A stretch of 64,000 nucleotides of DNA from Tangfeifania diversioriginum. Lineage in GTDB: Bacteria > Bacteroidota > Bacteroidia > Bacteroidales > Prolixibacteraceae. The notes under the pieces are model-generated. The model ran no database searches. It saw only the letters and a list, made by a program, of their open reading frames with translations, and was not told where the DNA came from. The DNA lies in the NCBI GenBank assembly GCA_945873105.1, contig CAMCBW010000019.1, positions 1 through 64,000 of the forward strand, written 5' to 3'. The translations under genes were made by a program, and so were the position numbers. How positions within the stretch are numbered: position 1 is the first letter of the stretch; each line of letters begins with the position of its first letter. Shown here piece after piece: positions 1-6,700 of this stretch.

Positions 1-1
1 A

Positions 2-652
2 ATGTTGACGAAATATCCATGCGACACTACTGAGGTGATTAGATTATTACATAAAGGCGATACTATTGAAATAATATGGAGTCTAACCAACAGTATTAAA
101 GTAGCTTTCAGAGGCAGTGAGGGGTTTGTTGGTAAAGAACTTCTGACCAATAATAATTTCTATGTAATTAATGACAGTATTAAGTATTCCAAGAATTTAG
201 AACCTATTCTTGACACAATTTCATATACTAAAATGGACTCTTCCCTTCGCTCCGACTTGTCAAGATTGGATTCAGTAATGAAATCCGAGACAAATAGGAA
301 TATCGCATTGAGTGTCTTTTCAGATAGTGTAATTATGGCTAACAAATTGGCAATAGAAAAAAATAAATCGGAAAAAGTGAACGAGGAAGAGATGAATCGT
401 TTAAAATCGGAGAAAGAACCATTGGGATTTAAAAATGGGTTTTTATTTTTTTTTGGCAAATCATTCCTGCCAGTACTTATAATTGTAGCAATTCTTACTA
501 CAAAAAAGGGTGTAAAAGATGGTCGATATAAAAGTGGGTTTCGACCTGCTCAAACCGATGGCTTATTAGTAATTTTCTTAACAGGAATAATTTGTTCCTT
601 AATTGGATTGTGCGGCGGTATATTTTACTGGGGTTCACTATTTTTTAAATGA
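2..652 (+). CDS. Hypothetical membrane protein with possible SH3-like N-terminal part (possibly 5'-truncated)
   Basis: I do not recognise a family with certainty. The first 60 or so residues are rich in short beta-type segments and glycine (FRGSEGFVGKELL), which resembles a bacterial SH3-like fold. A charged, probably helical stretch follows (about 70-135). There are then two hydrophobic segments, at about residues 150-168 and 185-212, so the protein is likely anchored in the inner membrane by its C-terminal half. The ATG lies at the second base of the window, so the real start may be upstream. The low-GC sequence matches the next gene and differs from the general genes after 2.8 kb. Confidence 0.55.
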   Translation: MLTKYPCDTTEVIRLLHKGDTIEIIWSLTNSIKVAFRGSEGFVGKELLTNNNFYVINDSIKYSKNLEPILDTISYTKMDSSLRSDLSRLDSVMKSETNRNIALSVFSDSVIMANKLAIEKNKSEKVNEEEMNRLKSEKEPLGFKNGFLFFFGKSFLPVLIIVAILTTKKGVKDGRYKSGFRPAQTDGLLVIFLTGIICSLIGLCGGIFYWGSLFFK

Positions 653-797
653 CCATTCAATTTCTATTTAATCAACTTCTATAAATATCTCTCTGTTCAG
701 CATTAAATTCCAAGTAATTAAGTGTGAAAGGGAATTTTTTAAAATCTGTTTCTTCAAGTATTATTTTAGATTAGTTAATTCATTATAAATCTGATAA

Positions 798-1184
798 ATG
801 AAAACTATTTTCTGTTGGTTGATTGCCAATTTAGAGAGCCATTTGGGAATGATGGTTCTTTTCGTACTATTTTATCCACAATTTTCTGATAAAAATGAGA
901 TCTCGCAAAAAACCGAAAAACTTTCATCTGTCATTAAAGGTTCAGAAGACATTGCAATAAATTCCCTTATAGTATGCGTGATAGTTGCCTTTATTCTTGC
1001 AATTTTAACAGCAGTATTTACGTATAGAAACTTTGATGAAGTTATTTCTCGTCAATTCAAATGGAGAAATAGTAATGTTGAACGCTTTGAGGCGCGTCTA
1101 AACTATACATTGACAAGATTTATGTGGTCAATGATTGTTTATTGTATTTATTTACTGATACTTTCATACCAGCTATTTGTATAG
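798..1184 (+). CDS. Hypothetical small membrane protein
   Basis: A 128-residue protein without a family I can name. Three hydrophobic stretches are visible: about residues 8-27, 53-75 and 108-127. A basic, aromatic segment (SRQFKWRNSN) lies between the second and third. It is separated by about 145 bp from the membrane protein before it and shares its strand and low GC, so the two could be functionally linked, but nothing in the sequence proves this. The broken nucleotidyltransferase gene follows. Confidence 0.5.
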   Translation: MKTIFCWLIANLESHLGMMVLFVLFYPQFSDKNEISQKTEKLSSVIKGSEDIAINSLIVCVIVAFILAILTAVFTYRNFDEVISRQFKWRNSNVERFEARLNYTLTRFMWSMIVYCIYLLILSYQLFV

Positions 1185-1288
1185 ATTTCACCCCATTAAA
1201 AACAATATTGAATTTTGCGGATCGTCGAGATGCAACTAAACTGAAAATAGGCTTTGGTACATGGCAAAGAAATTTTTTATATTTGGGA

Positions 1289-1605
1289 ATGCTTAAGAAC
1301 AATGAAATATTGCTGAAAATAAAGCAGTTGATTAGTCTGACGGAACCATCCGCCACAGTTATCTTGTTTGGTTCCAATGCCAGAACCAAAGCACGAAGCA
1401 ATCTGATATTGATGTTCTTATCCTTGTTGATCAGGAAAGAATTTCCTATGCTGATGAGCAACGAATCAAATATCCGCTTTACGACTTAGAGTTTGAAACT
1501 GGCAAAATCATTAGTCCTTTTGTACTTAGCCGCAATGACTGGGAATCAAGACATACTGTTACCCCCTTTTACAGAAACATAAAGAGGGAAGGGATCTTGT
1601 TGTGA
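1289..1605 (+). pseudogene. Frameshifted MNT-type nucleotidyltransferase (minimal NTase, MNT/HEPN antitoxin-like)
   Basis: The frame opening at 1289 gives a short helix followed by LFGSNARTKARS, the classic GS motif of minimal nucleotidyltransferases. The expected next motif, SDIDVLILVD with its two metal-binding aspartates, is found only in the +1 frame from about 1402. It then runs to a stop at 1603-1605 through a strand-rich tail (DLEFETGKIISPFVL). One base therefore appears lost near 1395-1401, between the GS and DxD motifs. Such proteins normally pair with a HEPN-domain partner to form a toxin-antitoxin type module, and a HEPN-like remnant follows immediately. I read this as a decayed gene; a sequencing error is the alternative. 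Confidence 0.65.
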
Positions 1606-1689
1606 AAGCAGATTCAGAAAACCTGATCCAACAGTGGTTTTATTGAGCGCGCGATCCAATTGCTCAAACAAAATGAATTTCGGGATTAA
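1602..1689 (+). pseudogene. Remnant of HEPN-type partner gene
   Basis: A GTG at 1602 overlaps the stop of the nucleotidyltransferase frame and opens a reading frame with KADSENLIQQWF. This resembles the N-terminus of HEPN-domain partners of MNT proteins. It hits a stop at 1644-1646. An adjacent frame continues with ERAIQLLKQNEF and stops at 1687-1689. The rest of the gene is absent, because the opposite-strand FtsZ-like gene ends at 1686. The call rests on position and short similarity only. Confidence 0.4.
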
Positions 1690-2276
1690 CAGGTAGAGGT
1701 TATATTGAGCGTTGAAGACAATTTGTGGCAGAAATGCTCATCCGCTTTTTCAAGGGTTTCTATGACCGTCGTATTACCTCTAATTTCCATCAAATCATCC
1801 AGACGAAAACATTCAAAGAATGGCTGTCCATTGAATTTGTCGACCAATACTTCAGCAGTGTATGTCCTTCTCTCCCCTTCCCAATGCGATGGAAAGTTAC
1901 AAATGATATTAAAAGCAATCTTTTTCTCCAATAACCATGGAATCAGGGTATAAAGTAAAACTGTTCCGGTTCCTCCTAATCCCAGCAAAAAAATATAGAC
2001 ATGATCCTTTTTGAAAAGAGTAGTAATCTTTTTAGTTAGCCTTAGATTTTTGGATGTCCAGTTCTTTTTGCTGTAATGACCACATTTGGGAAGTGTAAAA
2101 TTGATGGGGTGAAATTTCTCCGGGTGAGTTCTTTCACTGTTTAGAATTACAGTGTATTGAGCTTTAACACCAGTGAGATACAAATGTTTTGTTAAGTTGC
2201 TACCACAGCTACCCATGCCGATAATGTGATATCGTTGGTTCGCACTTGGCTGGAGCATTTCAGGATTCAGTCCCAT
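1686..2276 (-). CDS. Short FtsZ/tubulin-like GTP-binding protein lacking the C-terminal domain
   Basis: A 196-residue protein that matches the nucleotide-binding half of FtsZ. Residues 18-27 (IIGMGSCGSN) correspond to the first glycine loop (GVGGxGSN). Residues 99-106 (GLGGTGTV) correspond to the tubulin signature GGGTGTG, with the last glycine replaced by valine. Residues 124-137 (IICNFPSHWEGERR) match the FtsZ segment VVTKPFxFEGxRR. The end, about residues 155-190, resembles the N/D-rich region and core helix H7. The T7 loop (NxDxxD), needed to hydrolyse GTP across a subunit interface, and the whole second domain are missing. The ATG at 2276 lies 2 nt after the exonuclease stop, so translation is probably coupled. 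Another frame start at 2318 would overlap the exonuclease. It is not the cell-division FtsZ. The alternative is a Rossmann/ThiF-like fold, which fits less well. Confidence 0.65.
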   Translation of the reverse strand: MGLNPEMLQPSANQRYHIIGMGSCGSNLTKHLYLTGVKAQYTVILNSERTHPEKFHPINFTLPKCGHYSKKNWTSKNLRLTKKITTLFKKDHVYIFLLGLGGTGTVLLYTLIPWLLEKKIAFNIICNFPSHWEGERRTYTAEVLVDKFNGQPFFECFRLDDLMEIRGNTTVIETLEKADEHFCHKLSSTLNITSTC

Positions 2277-2278
2277 AA

Positions 2279-2755
2279 TTATAAGGATTCCAGATGCATT
2301 TGGAATAGTCTTGCACATGCGCGTGCATCAGACAAGGCATCGTGGTGGTTCAGTTCAATCTTATGCCTACAGCACAAAGCCGCCAGATTGCTTCTGAAGA
2401 TTTTGTAGGTACAGTTTTTTTGATACTCGGGAGCAACCATCCCATAATAGCCAAGTGTCTTTTCCAATACCCTGAAATCAAAAGAGGGACCATTGTGGGC
2501 TACTACAACTTGGTTGAAAATGTAAGGGGCAATGATTGGCCATATCTGGTCGAAGGTGGGTGAATGAGCAGTTTTATTGGGACTTATTCCATGAATTTCT
2601 ACAAATCTTGTCCAATAATTGTTATTGGGTGGTTGAACCAACAGGCTAATTTCATATGAAATAATTCCCATTTCTACCCGTACAAGCCCTACCTGGCAAA
2701 TGCTCCAAGGATCAGGGTTGGCAGTTTCAAAGTCGATGGCGGTGAAAGTGTGCAT
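2279..2755 (-). CDS. DEDDh 3'-5' exonuclease (DnaQ/RNase T-like)
   Basis: A stand-alone DnaQ-type exonuclease of 158 residues from the ATG at 2755. All three exonuclease motifs are present. Exo I is AIDFETA, with D8 and E10. Exo II is HNGPSFDFRVL, with D93. Exo III is HHDALSDARA, with H138 and D143. The family removes nucleotides from 3' ends of DNA or RNA with two metal ions. An in-frame start at 2818 would add 21 residues before the first motif and is not needed for the fold. The gene is the first of a two-gene unit with the FtsZ-like gene, separated by 2 nt. No polymerase or UvrC-like domain is fused to it. Confidence 0.85.
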   Translation of the reverse strand: MHTFTAIDFETANPDPWSICQVGLVRVEMGIISYEISLLVQPPNNNYWTRFVEIHGISPNKTAHSPTFDQIWPIIAPYIFNQVVVAHNGPSFDFRVLEKTLGYYGMVAPEYQKNCTYKIFRSNLAALCCRHKIELNHHDALSDARACARLFQMHLESL

Positions 2756-2877
2756 AAGTGATTTTAAGGTAAAGGTAGCTATTGACTGCGCCAAATAATG
2801 TCGCAGCATAGGATCCAACTAAAAAAACCAAACAATGGACGCTGTTTAAGGGCTTTTTAACATAGCAAAAAAAGGGA

Positions 2878-3522
2878 TCAGGCCATTTTAAGAATCAATG
2901 AGTAGAAGATCTTGCCAACTTCATCGCATTTATCAATGGCCTTCTCCAGGGTAATCAGGATATCCCGCTTTTTGATCAGCTCGATGGCGTTGTCCTCTTC
3001 TTCGAACAATCTTGACAAATATCCCTGGTAAATATCATCCACCACCTCTTCAAATTCGCTGATTTTTTTGATGCTCTGGGTATGGTCTTTAAAGTCTCTA
3101 ACAGATTTTACACTCCGCAAGACATTTTGTATCTCCTTACTGGCGGCATGAATGTTGTCGGCAATTAGCACAAACTCCTCGGGGAAGGTTGCAACTTTAA
3201 AAAAATGAATGCGCTTGGAAGCAGAATAGATGTAGTCGACGATGTCGTCCATGCTACTGACGAGATGGTGGGTATCCTCACGGTCAAAGGGGGTGATGAA
3301 GGTGCTGTTAAGTTCGTTTCGCAGCCTTCGGGTAATATCGTCACCAATGTGTTCTACATGTCTGATCTGTTTGATGTATTCCAACCGGTTGGCCAAATCC
3401 CTCTCCCTGACGAGTTTAATCAAAAGTTCAGAGGCAAGCACAAGATTATCTGCTGCATCATTGAACAAGGGGAAGAAGGCCGAATTCCCCGGAAACAGAA
3501 AACTGAATAGTTTACCAAACAT
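2878..3522 (-). CDS. DUF47/PhoU-like protein
   Basis: A 214-residue all-helical protein of the DUF47 (TIGR00153) family, distantly related to PhoU. The opening FGKLFSFLFPGNSAFFPLFNDAADN and the later pattern GDDITRRLRNELNSTFITPFDREDTHHL are typical (the first is given in part: FFPLFNDAADN). Acidic helices such as HEVEHIGDD-type segments are expected to bind metal. Members usually accompany PiT-family phosphate permeases and tune phosphate uptake, but no permease gene follows here; the next gene downstream is the exonuclease 120 bp away. The ATG at 3522 is preferred to the GTG at 3525. No membrane segment is visible. Confidence 0.85.
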   Translation of the reverse strand: MFGKLFSFLFPGNSAFFPLFNDAADNLVLASELLIKLVRERDLANRLEYIKQIRHVEHIGDDITRRLRNELNSTFITPFDREDTHHLVSSMDDIVDYIYSASKRIHFFKVATFPEEFVLIADNIHAASKEIQNVLRSVKSVRDFKDHTQSIKKISEFEEVVDDIYQGYLSRLFEEEDNAIELIKKRDILITLEKAIDKCDEVGKIFYSLILKMA

Positions 3523-3728
3523 CACTGTGCTATATTAATTTTAGAAATTTCAAAACCAGGATATTGCACAAAAAGATTCGCGGCAGAATTTGACAGGGAT
3601 TCCATCCTCCTCATTTGATGGAAAATGGCTGGTCTGAATTTCTTCTAAAATTACACAAATAGCGGACAGTTGTAACATCCATCCTTGCCACAGAAAAAAT
3701 ATACTTTCAGTCGATGAATTTTGTCTGG

Positions 3729-5255
3729 TTAAGGCACTCTCCGTGCCTTCAGCTCCTCAAAGAAGATGTCATCGTTGGGGACATCAAAGTCGAGGCCGGT
3801 AATGGAAAGGTTATTGGTCATGTTGAATTGGACGGTACCGAAGCTGAACCAGGCCTGTTTCTTGTCCCAGTTGAGCTTCCAAACATCGTAGTGCCAGTGT
3901 TCAAGTGTTGCCGAAAGTTCGGGAGAGTGCTCAAAATAGATCCTCAACCGGTCATCCTTGCGGGTCACCCGGATGGTTCCGTAGATATCTGAAAAGTAAT
4001 TCCCGGTATATTTTTCAAGATCCAGCGAAGGCTTGGTCCCTTTTACCTGTTTGTCCATCCGGTCAGAAATCCGGGTATCCCGCTTCGCACCCGCCTTGAC
4101 TCTGGCCAGCATTTCTGTTGACCAGTCCTTTTCAGGCAGTCCGAGGTAGGCATCAAGGATCCAGTTGGTGATGGCAGCGGTGGGTGCCTGAAGTCCGTTG
4201 GTAAGCACCACGACCCCCAGTTTTTCATCCGGCACCATCGTCACCGAAGAGATCATGCCGTCGTAGGCGCCACCATGGCTCACCTTCATCCTACCCTGGA
4301 AATCACTCAATGCCCAGCCAAGACCGTATCCGCTAAAATGGGTTTTTGATTCATTCTTGCGGGTATAGTCCATCCCGTAGTTGTTGTGCATTCGCCAGAG
4401 GGTATTCCTGGAGCCGGGTGAAAGGAGGGTATCTGTTGCTGTGATCCCGTTGTTCAGGTTAAAAATCATCCACTGGCACATATCGTTTGCCGAAGAGATG
4501 ATTCCCCCCATGGCGGCCACCTCCTCCCAGTTGGTCCATGGGATCGGGATATTCAGTTCACTCTCCAGGGCATGGGGTGTGGCAAAATTACCCAGTTTTT
4601 CCATTCCCTTCAAGGAACAGGTGGTGCGGTTCATGGCCAGCGGTGTGAGAATTCTTTCCTGAACATTTTGGGCCCAGGATTTCCCGGTAATCTTGCTGAG
4701 TACCTCCCCGGCGGTAACAAACATCACATTGGAATAACCGTATCCGGATCTGAAGTCAAACTGTTTCGGCAGGCATTTCACCCGCTTGATAATCTCTTCA
4801 GCGGTCAGGTCCGATTTGTACCAGATTAGGTCCCCGCTGAAAGTTCCAAGTCCAACGCGGTGGCAAAGCAGGTCGCGGATGGTGGTTTCGCTGCTCACCC
4901 AGGGATCGTACAGTTCGAAATAGGGAAGGTACTTCTTCACCTTGTCATCCCATTTGAGTTTGCCCTCCTGCACCAGCATGGCCATCATGGTGGAGGTAAA
5001 AGCCTTGGAGTTGGAGGCTATGGCATAAAGTGTACTGCCATCCGGTTTGGCTGTTTTACCCGCTTCAAGCAGGCCATAGCCTTTGGCAAAAACGATCTTG
5101 CCATCCTTCACCACACCCACGCTGAAACCAGGAGTACCCCAGGCCGCTGCGGTCTTGGCCAGGTATTGATCCAGCTTTGCAAGGTCGGGCTGCTGGCCGA
5201 AGGCACCCGAAATGGTGGCGATGACACAAAATGTGAAGAGGAGTATGCTTCTCAT
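3729..5255 (-). CDS. Exported serine hydrolase, class C beta-lactamase family, with C-terminal DUF3471-like domain
   Basis: A 508-residue protein from the ATG at 5255, which begins with a clear signal peptide ending near FGQQ. An upstream in-frame start at 5309 would bury the signal. The catalytic domain has SxxK (S81-N-S-K84), the YxN motif (Y174-S-N176) and an HGG in place of KTG (residues 327-329). The roughly 100 residues at the C-terminus form a separate beta-rich unit like DUF3471 or lipocalin-type tails of this family. Such proteins act as esterases, D-aminopeptidases or peptidoglycan-processing enzymes in the periplasm; true beta-lactamase activity cannot be inferred. It is monocistronic as far as can be seen. 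Confidence 0.88.
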   Translation of the reverse strand: MRSILLFTFCVIATISGAFGQQPDLAKLDQYLAKTAAAWGTPGFSVGVVKDGKIVFAKGYGLLEAGKTAKPDGSTLYAIASNSKAFTSTMMAMLVQEGKLKWDDKVKKYLPYFELYDPWVSSETTIRDLLCHRVGLGTFSGDLIWYKSDLTAEEIIKRVKCLPKQFDFRSGYGYSNVMFVTAGEVLSKITGKSWAQNVQERILTPLAMNRTTCSLKGMEKLGNFATPHALESELNIPIPWTNWEEVAAMGGIISSANDMCQWMIFNLNNGITATDTLLSPGSRNTLWRMHNNYGMDYTRKNESKTHFSGYGLGWALSDFQGRMKVSHGGAYDGMISSVTMVPDEKLGVVVLTNGLQAPTAAITNWILDAYLGLPEKDWSTEMLARVKAGAKRDTRISDRMDKQVKGTKPSLDLEKYTGNYFSDIYGTIRVTRKDDRLRIYFEHSPELSATLEHWHYDVWKLNWDKKQAWFSFGTVQFNMTNNLSITGLDFDVPNDDIFFEELKARRVP

Positions 5256-5432
5256 GACAATAATGAATGGGGGTGGAACATACAGCAAAATTATGCGTAA
5301 ATTAAGCAAAAAGAATCATCTCCTGATAAGGAAAACATTAGATCCTTAAAAGTAAAAGTAGAACAGGAGAATGATCCTGATTTCAGCCACAAGGAGTTCC
5401 ATTCAACCTTTAAAAAAACATAAAATTATTGA

Positions 5433-6029
5433 ATGAAAAACATAAAACAAAATTCGCTCTTGTTGACAGCTTTGTTAATTACCCTTCAGTACTATACAGT
5501 TATGGCAGCAGAAAAAACCGAAACACAGTCCTATCGGGTTGTCAGGACAGAAACGGAGTTTGAAATCCGTCTTTATCCGCCCGCTATCCTTGCTACAGTT
5601 ACCTCTTCAGCGAAAAGCTACAAGGATTTGGCCAACCCGGGATTCAGAAAGCTTGCCACCTATATCTTTGGTGGCAACCAATCGAATCAATCCATTGCCA
5701 TGACTTCCCCTGTACACATGGATATCAACGATACCATCTCTTCCATGAGTTTTGTAATGCCCTCCAATTATACGAAAGAGAATTTACCAAAACCCAATAA
5801 TTCAGAGGTGCAGGTACACACCATGGATCAGGAATATGTGGCCGCTATTTCCTTTGGGGGATATGCCAACGATGACGACATTAAAACCTATTCAACCAAA
5901 CTGGAAAATGCCCTTAAAGCCAAGGCAATTTCCTACCAGGGCAATTTTAGGTTCCTTGGATACAACGCACCCTATCAGTTTTGGGGACGAAGAAATGAGA
6001 TCATTGTTGGCATCAGTTGGGTTGAGTAG
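5433..6029 (+). CDS. SOUL-family heme-binding-like protein
   Basis: A 198-residue protein with an N-terminal hydrophobic signal segment (about residues 8-24). It then carries the SOUL/HBP pattern: a start on YRVVRTETEFEIRLYPPAI, a central GNQSNQSIAMTSPV segment (the family usually has IAMTAPV) and a C-terminal GYNAPYQFWGRRNEI. SOUL proteins bind heme or related ligands, and the bacterial members are poorly characterised. It is probably exported. It is followed after 30 bp by the ACP phosphodiesterase gene and, 11 bp further, by PEP carboxylase, so the three could be co-transcribed. Confidence 0.88.
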   Translation: MKNIKQNSLLLTALLITLQYYTVMAAEKTETQSYRVVRTETEFEIRLYPPAILATVTSSAKSYKDLANPGFRKLATYIFGGNQSNQSIAMTSPVHMDINDTISSMSFVMPSNYTKENLPKPNNSEVQVHTMDQEYVAAISFGGYANDDDIKTYSTKLENALKAKAISYQGNFRFLGYNAPYQFWGRRNEIIVGISWVE

Positions 6030-6059
6030 CAAAATGCATCATGACAACTATTTTTCACC

Positions 6060-6689
6060 ATGAATTTCCTCGCGCATCTCTATTTGTCCGGTGAATCTGA
6101 CGAAATCAAGTTGGGCAACTTCATCGGTGATTATGTGAAAGGAAACAAACACCTGCACTTTCCCGATCAGGTGGCTTTTGGCATCCGGCTTCATAGAAGC
6201 ATTGATGCCTTTACCGACAGCCATCCGGATGTGAAAGCCAGTATGCAGTTGCTGAAACCCGGTTATGGAAGGTACTCAGGAGTCATTGTGGATGTTTTTT
6301 TCGACCATTTCCTTGCCTCCAACTGGCAGGATTACTCCTCCTATACCCTTCGGACATTTGCCTCAAAGGCCCACGCCATCTTTTTGTCCAACTTTCTGAT
6401 GTTGCCCACGAAGGTCAAGCAATTTCTCCCCTTCCTGATTCACCACAAACGGCTCGAATCCTATGCCCAGAGGGAGAGCCTGTACCACGTGCTGGAAATC
6501 ATGTCCAAACGCACCTCACTCCCTGCGAACAGTGAATGGGCCATGACTATTTTGCACCAGGAATATGACCAGTTTGAGTGGCTGTTCAGGAGATTCTTTG
6601 CTGAATTGACCGAATACGTAGAGATGGAGTTTTCCATTCAAATCGCCAAACCAGAACCTTGTGACCCTGGTCCTCTTATGCTACCCTAA
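6060..6689 (+). CDS. acpH: Acyl carrier protein phosphodiesterase (AcpH/DUF479 family)
   Basis: A 209-residue protein with the family opening MNFLAHLYLSG, then GNFIGDYVKG, IRLHRSIDAFTDSHP and YSGVIVDVFFDHFLA. The His and Asp residues in these segments form the HD-like metal site. The enzyme removes 4'-phosphopantetheine from holo-ACP, regenerating apo-ACP in the cytoplasm. Length and start agree with family members. It lies between the SOUL gene (30 bp upstream) and ppc (11 bp downstream), with no obvious functional tie to either. Confidence 0.9.
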   Translation: MNFLAHLYLSGESDEIKLGNFIGDYVKGNKHLHFPDQVAFGIRLHRSIDAFTDSHPDVKASMQLLKPGYGRYSGVIVDVFFDHFLASNWQDYSSYTLRTFASKAHAIFLSNFLMLPTKVKQFLPFLIHHKRLESYAQRESLYHVLEIMSKRTSLPANSEWAMTILHQEYDQFEWLFRRFFAELTEYVEMEFSIQIAKPEPCDPGPLMLP

Positions 6690-6700
6690 AAAATATAACC

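Noticed and set aside
1686-2276. ThiF/E1-like reading of the short glycine-rich protein
   Set aside because: Two glycine loops with a later FxxEGxRR segment fit FtsZ better than ThiF; kept as an alternative only.
3729-5255. Antibiotic resistance beta-lactamase
   Set aside because: HGG replaces KTG and a large extra C-terminal domain is present; general serine hydrolase is safer.
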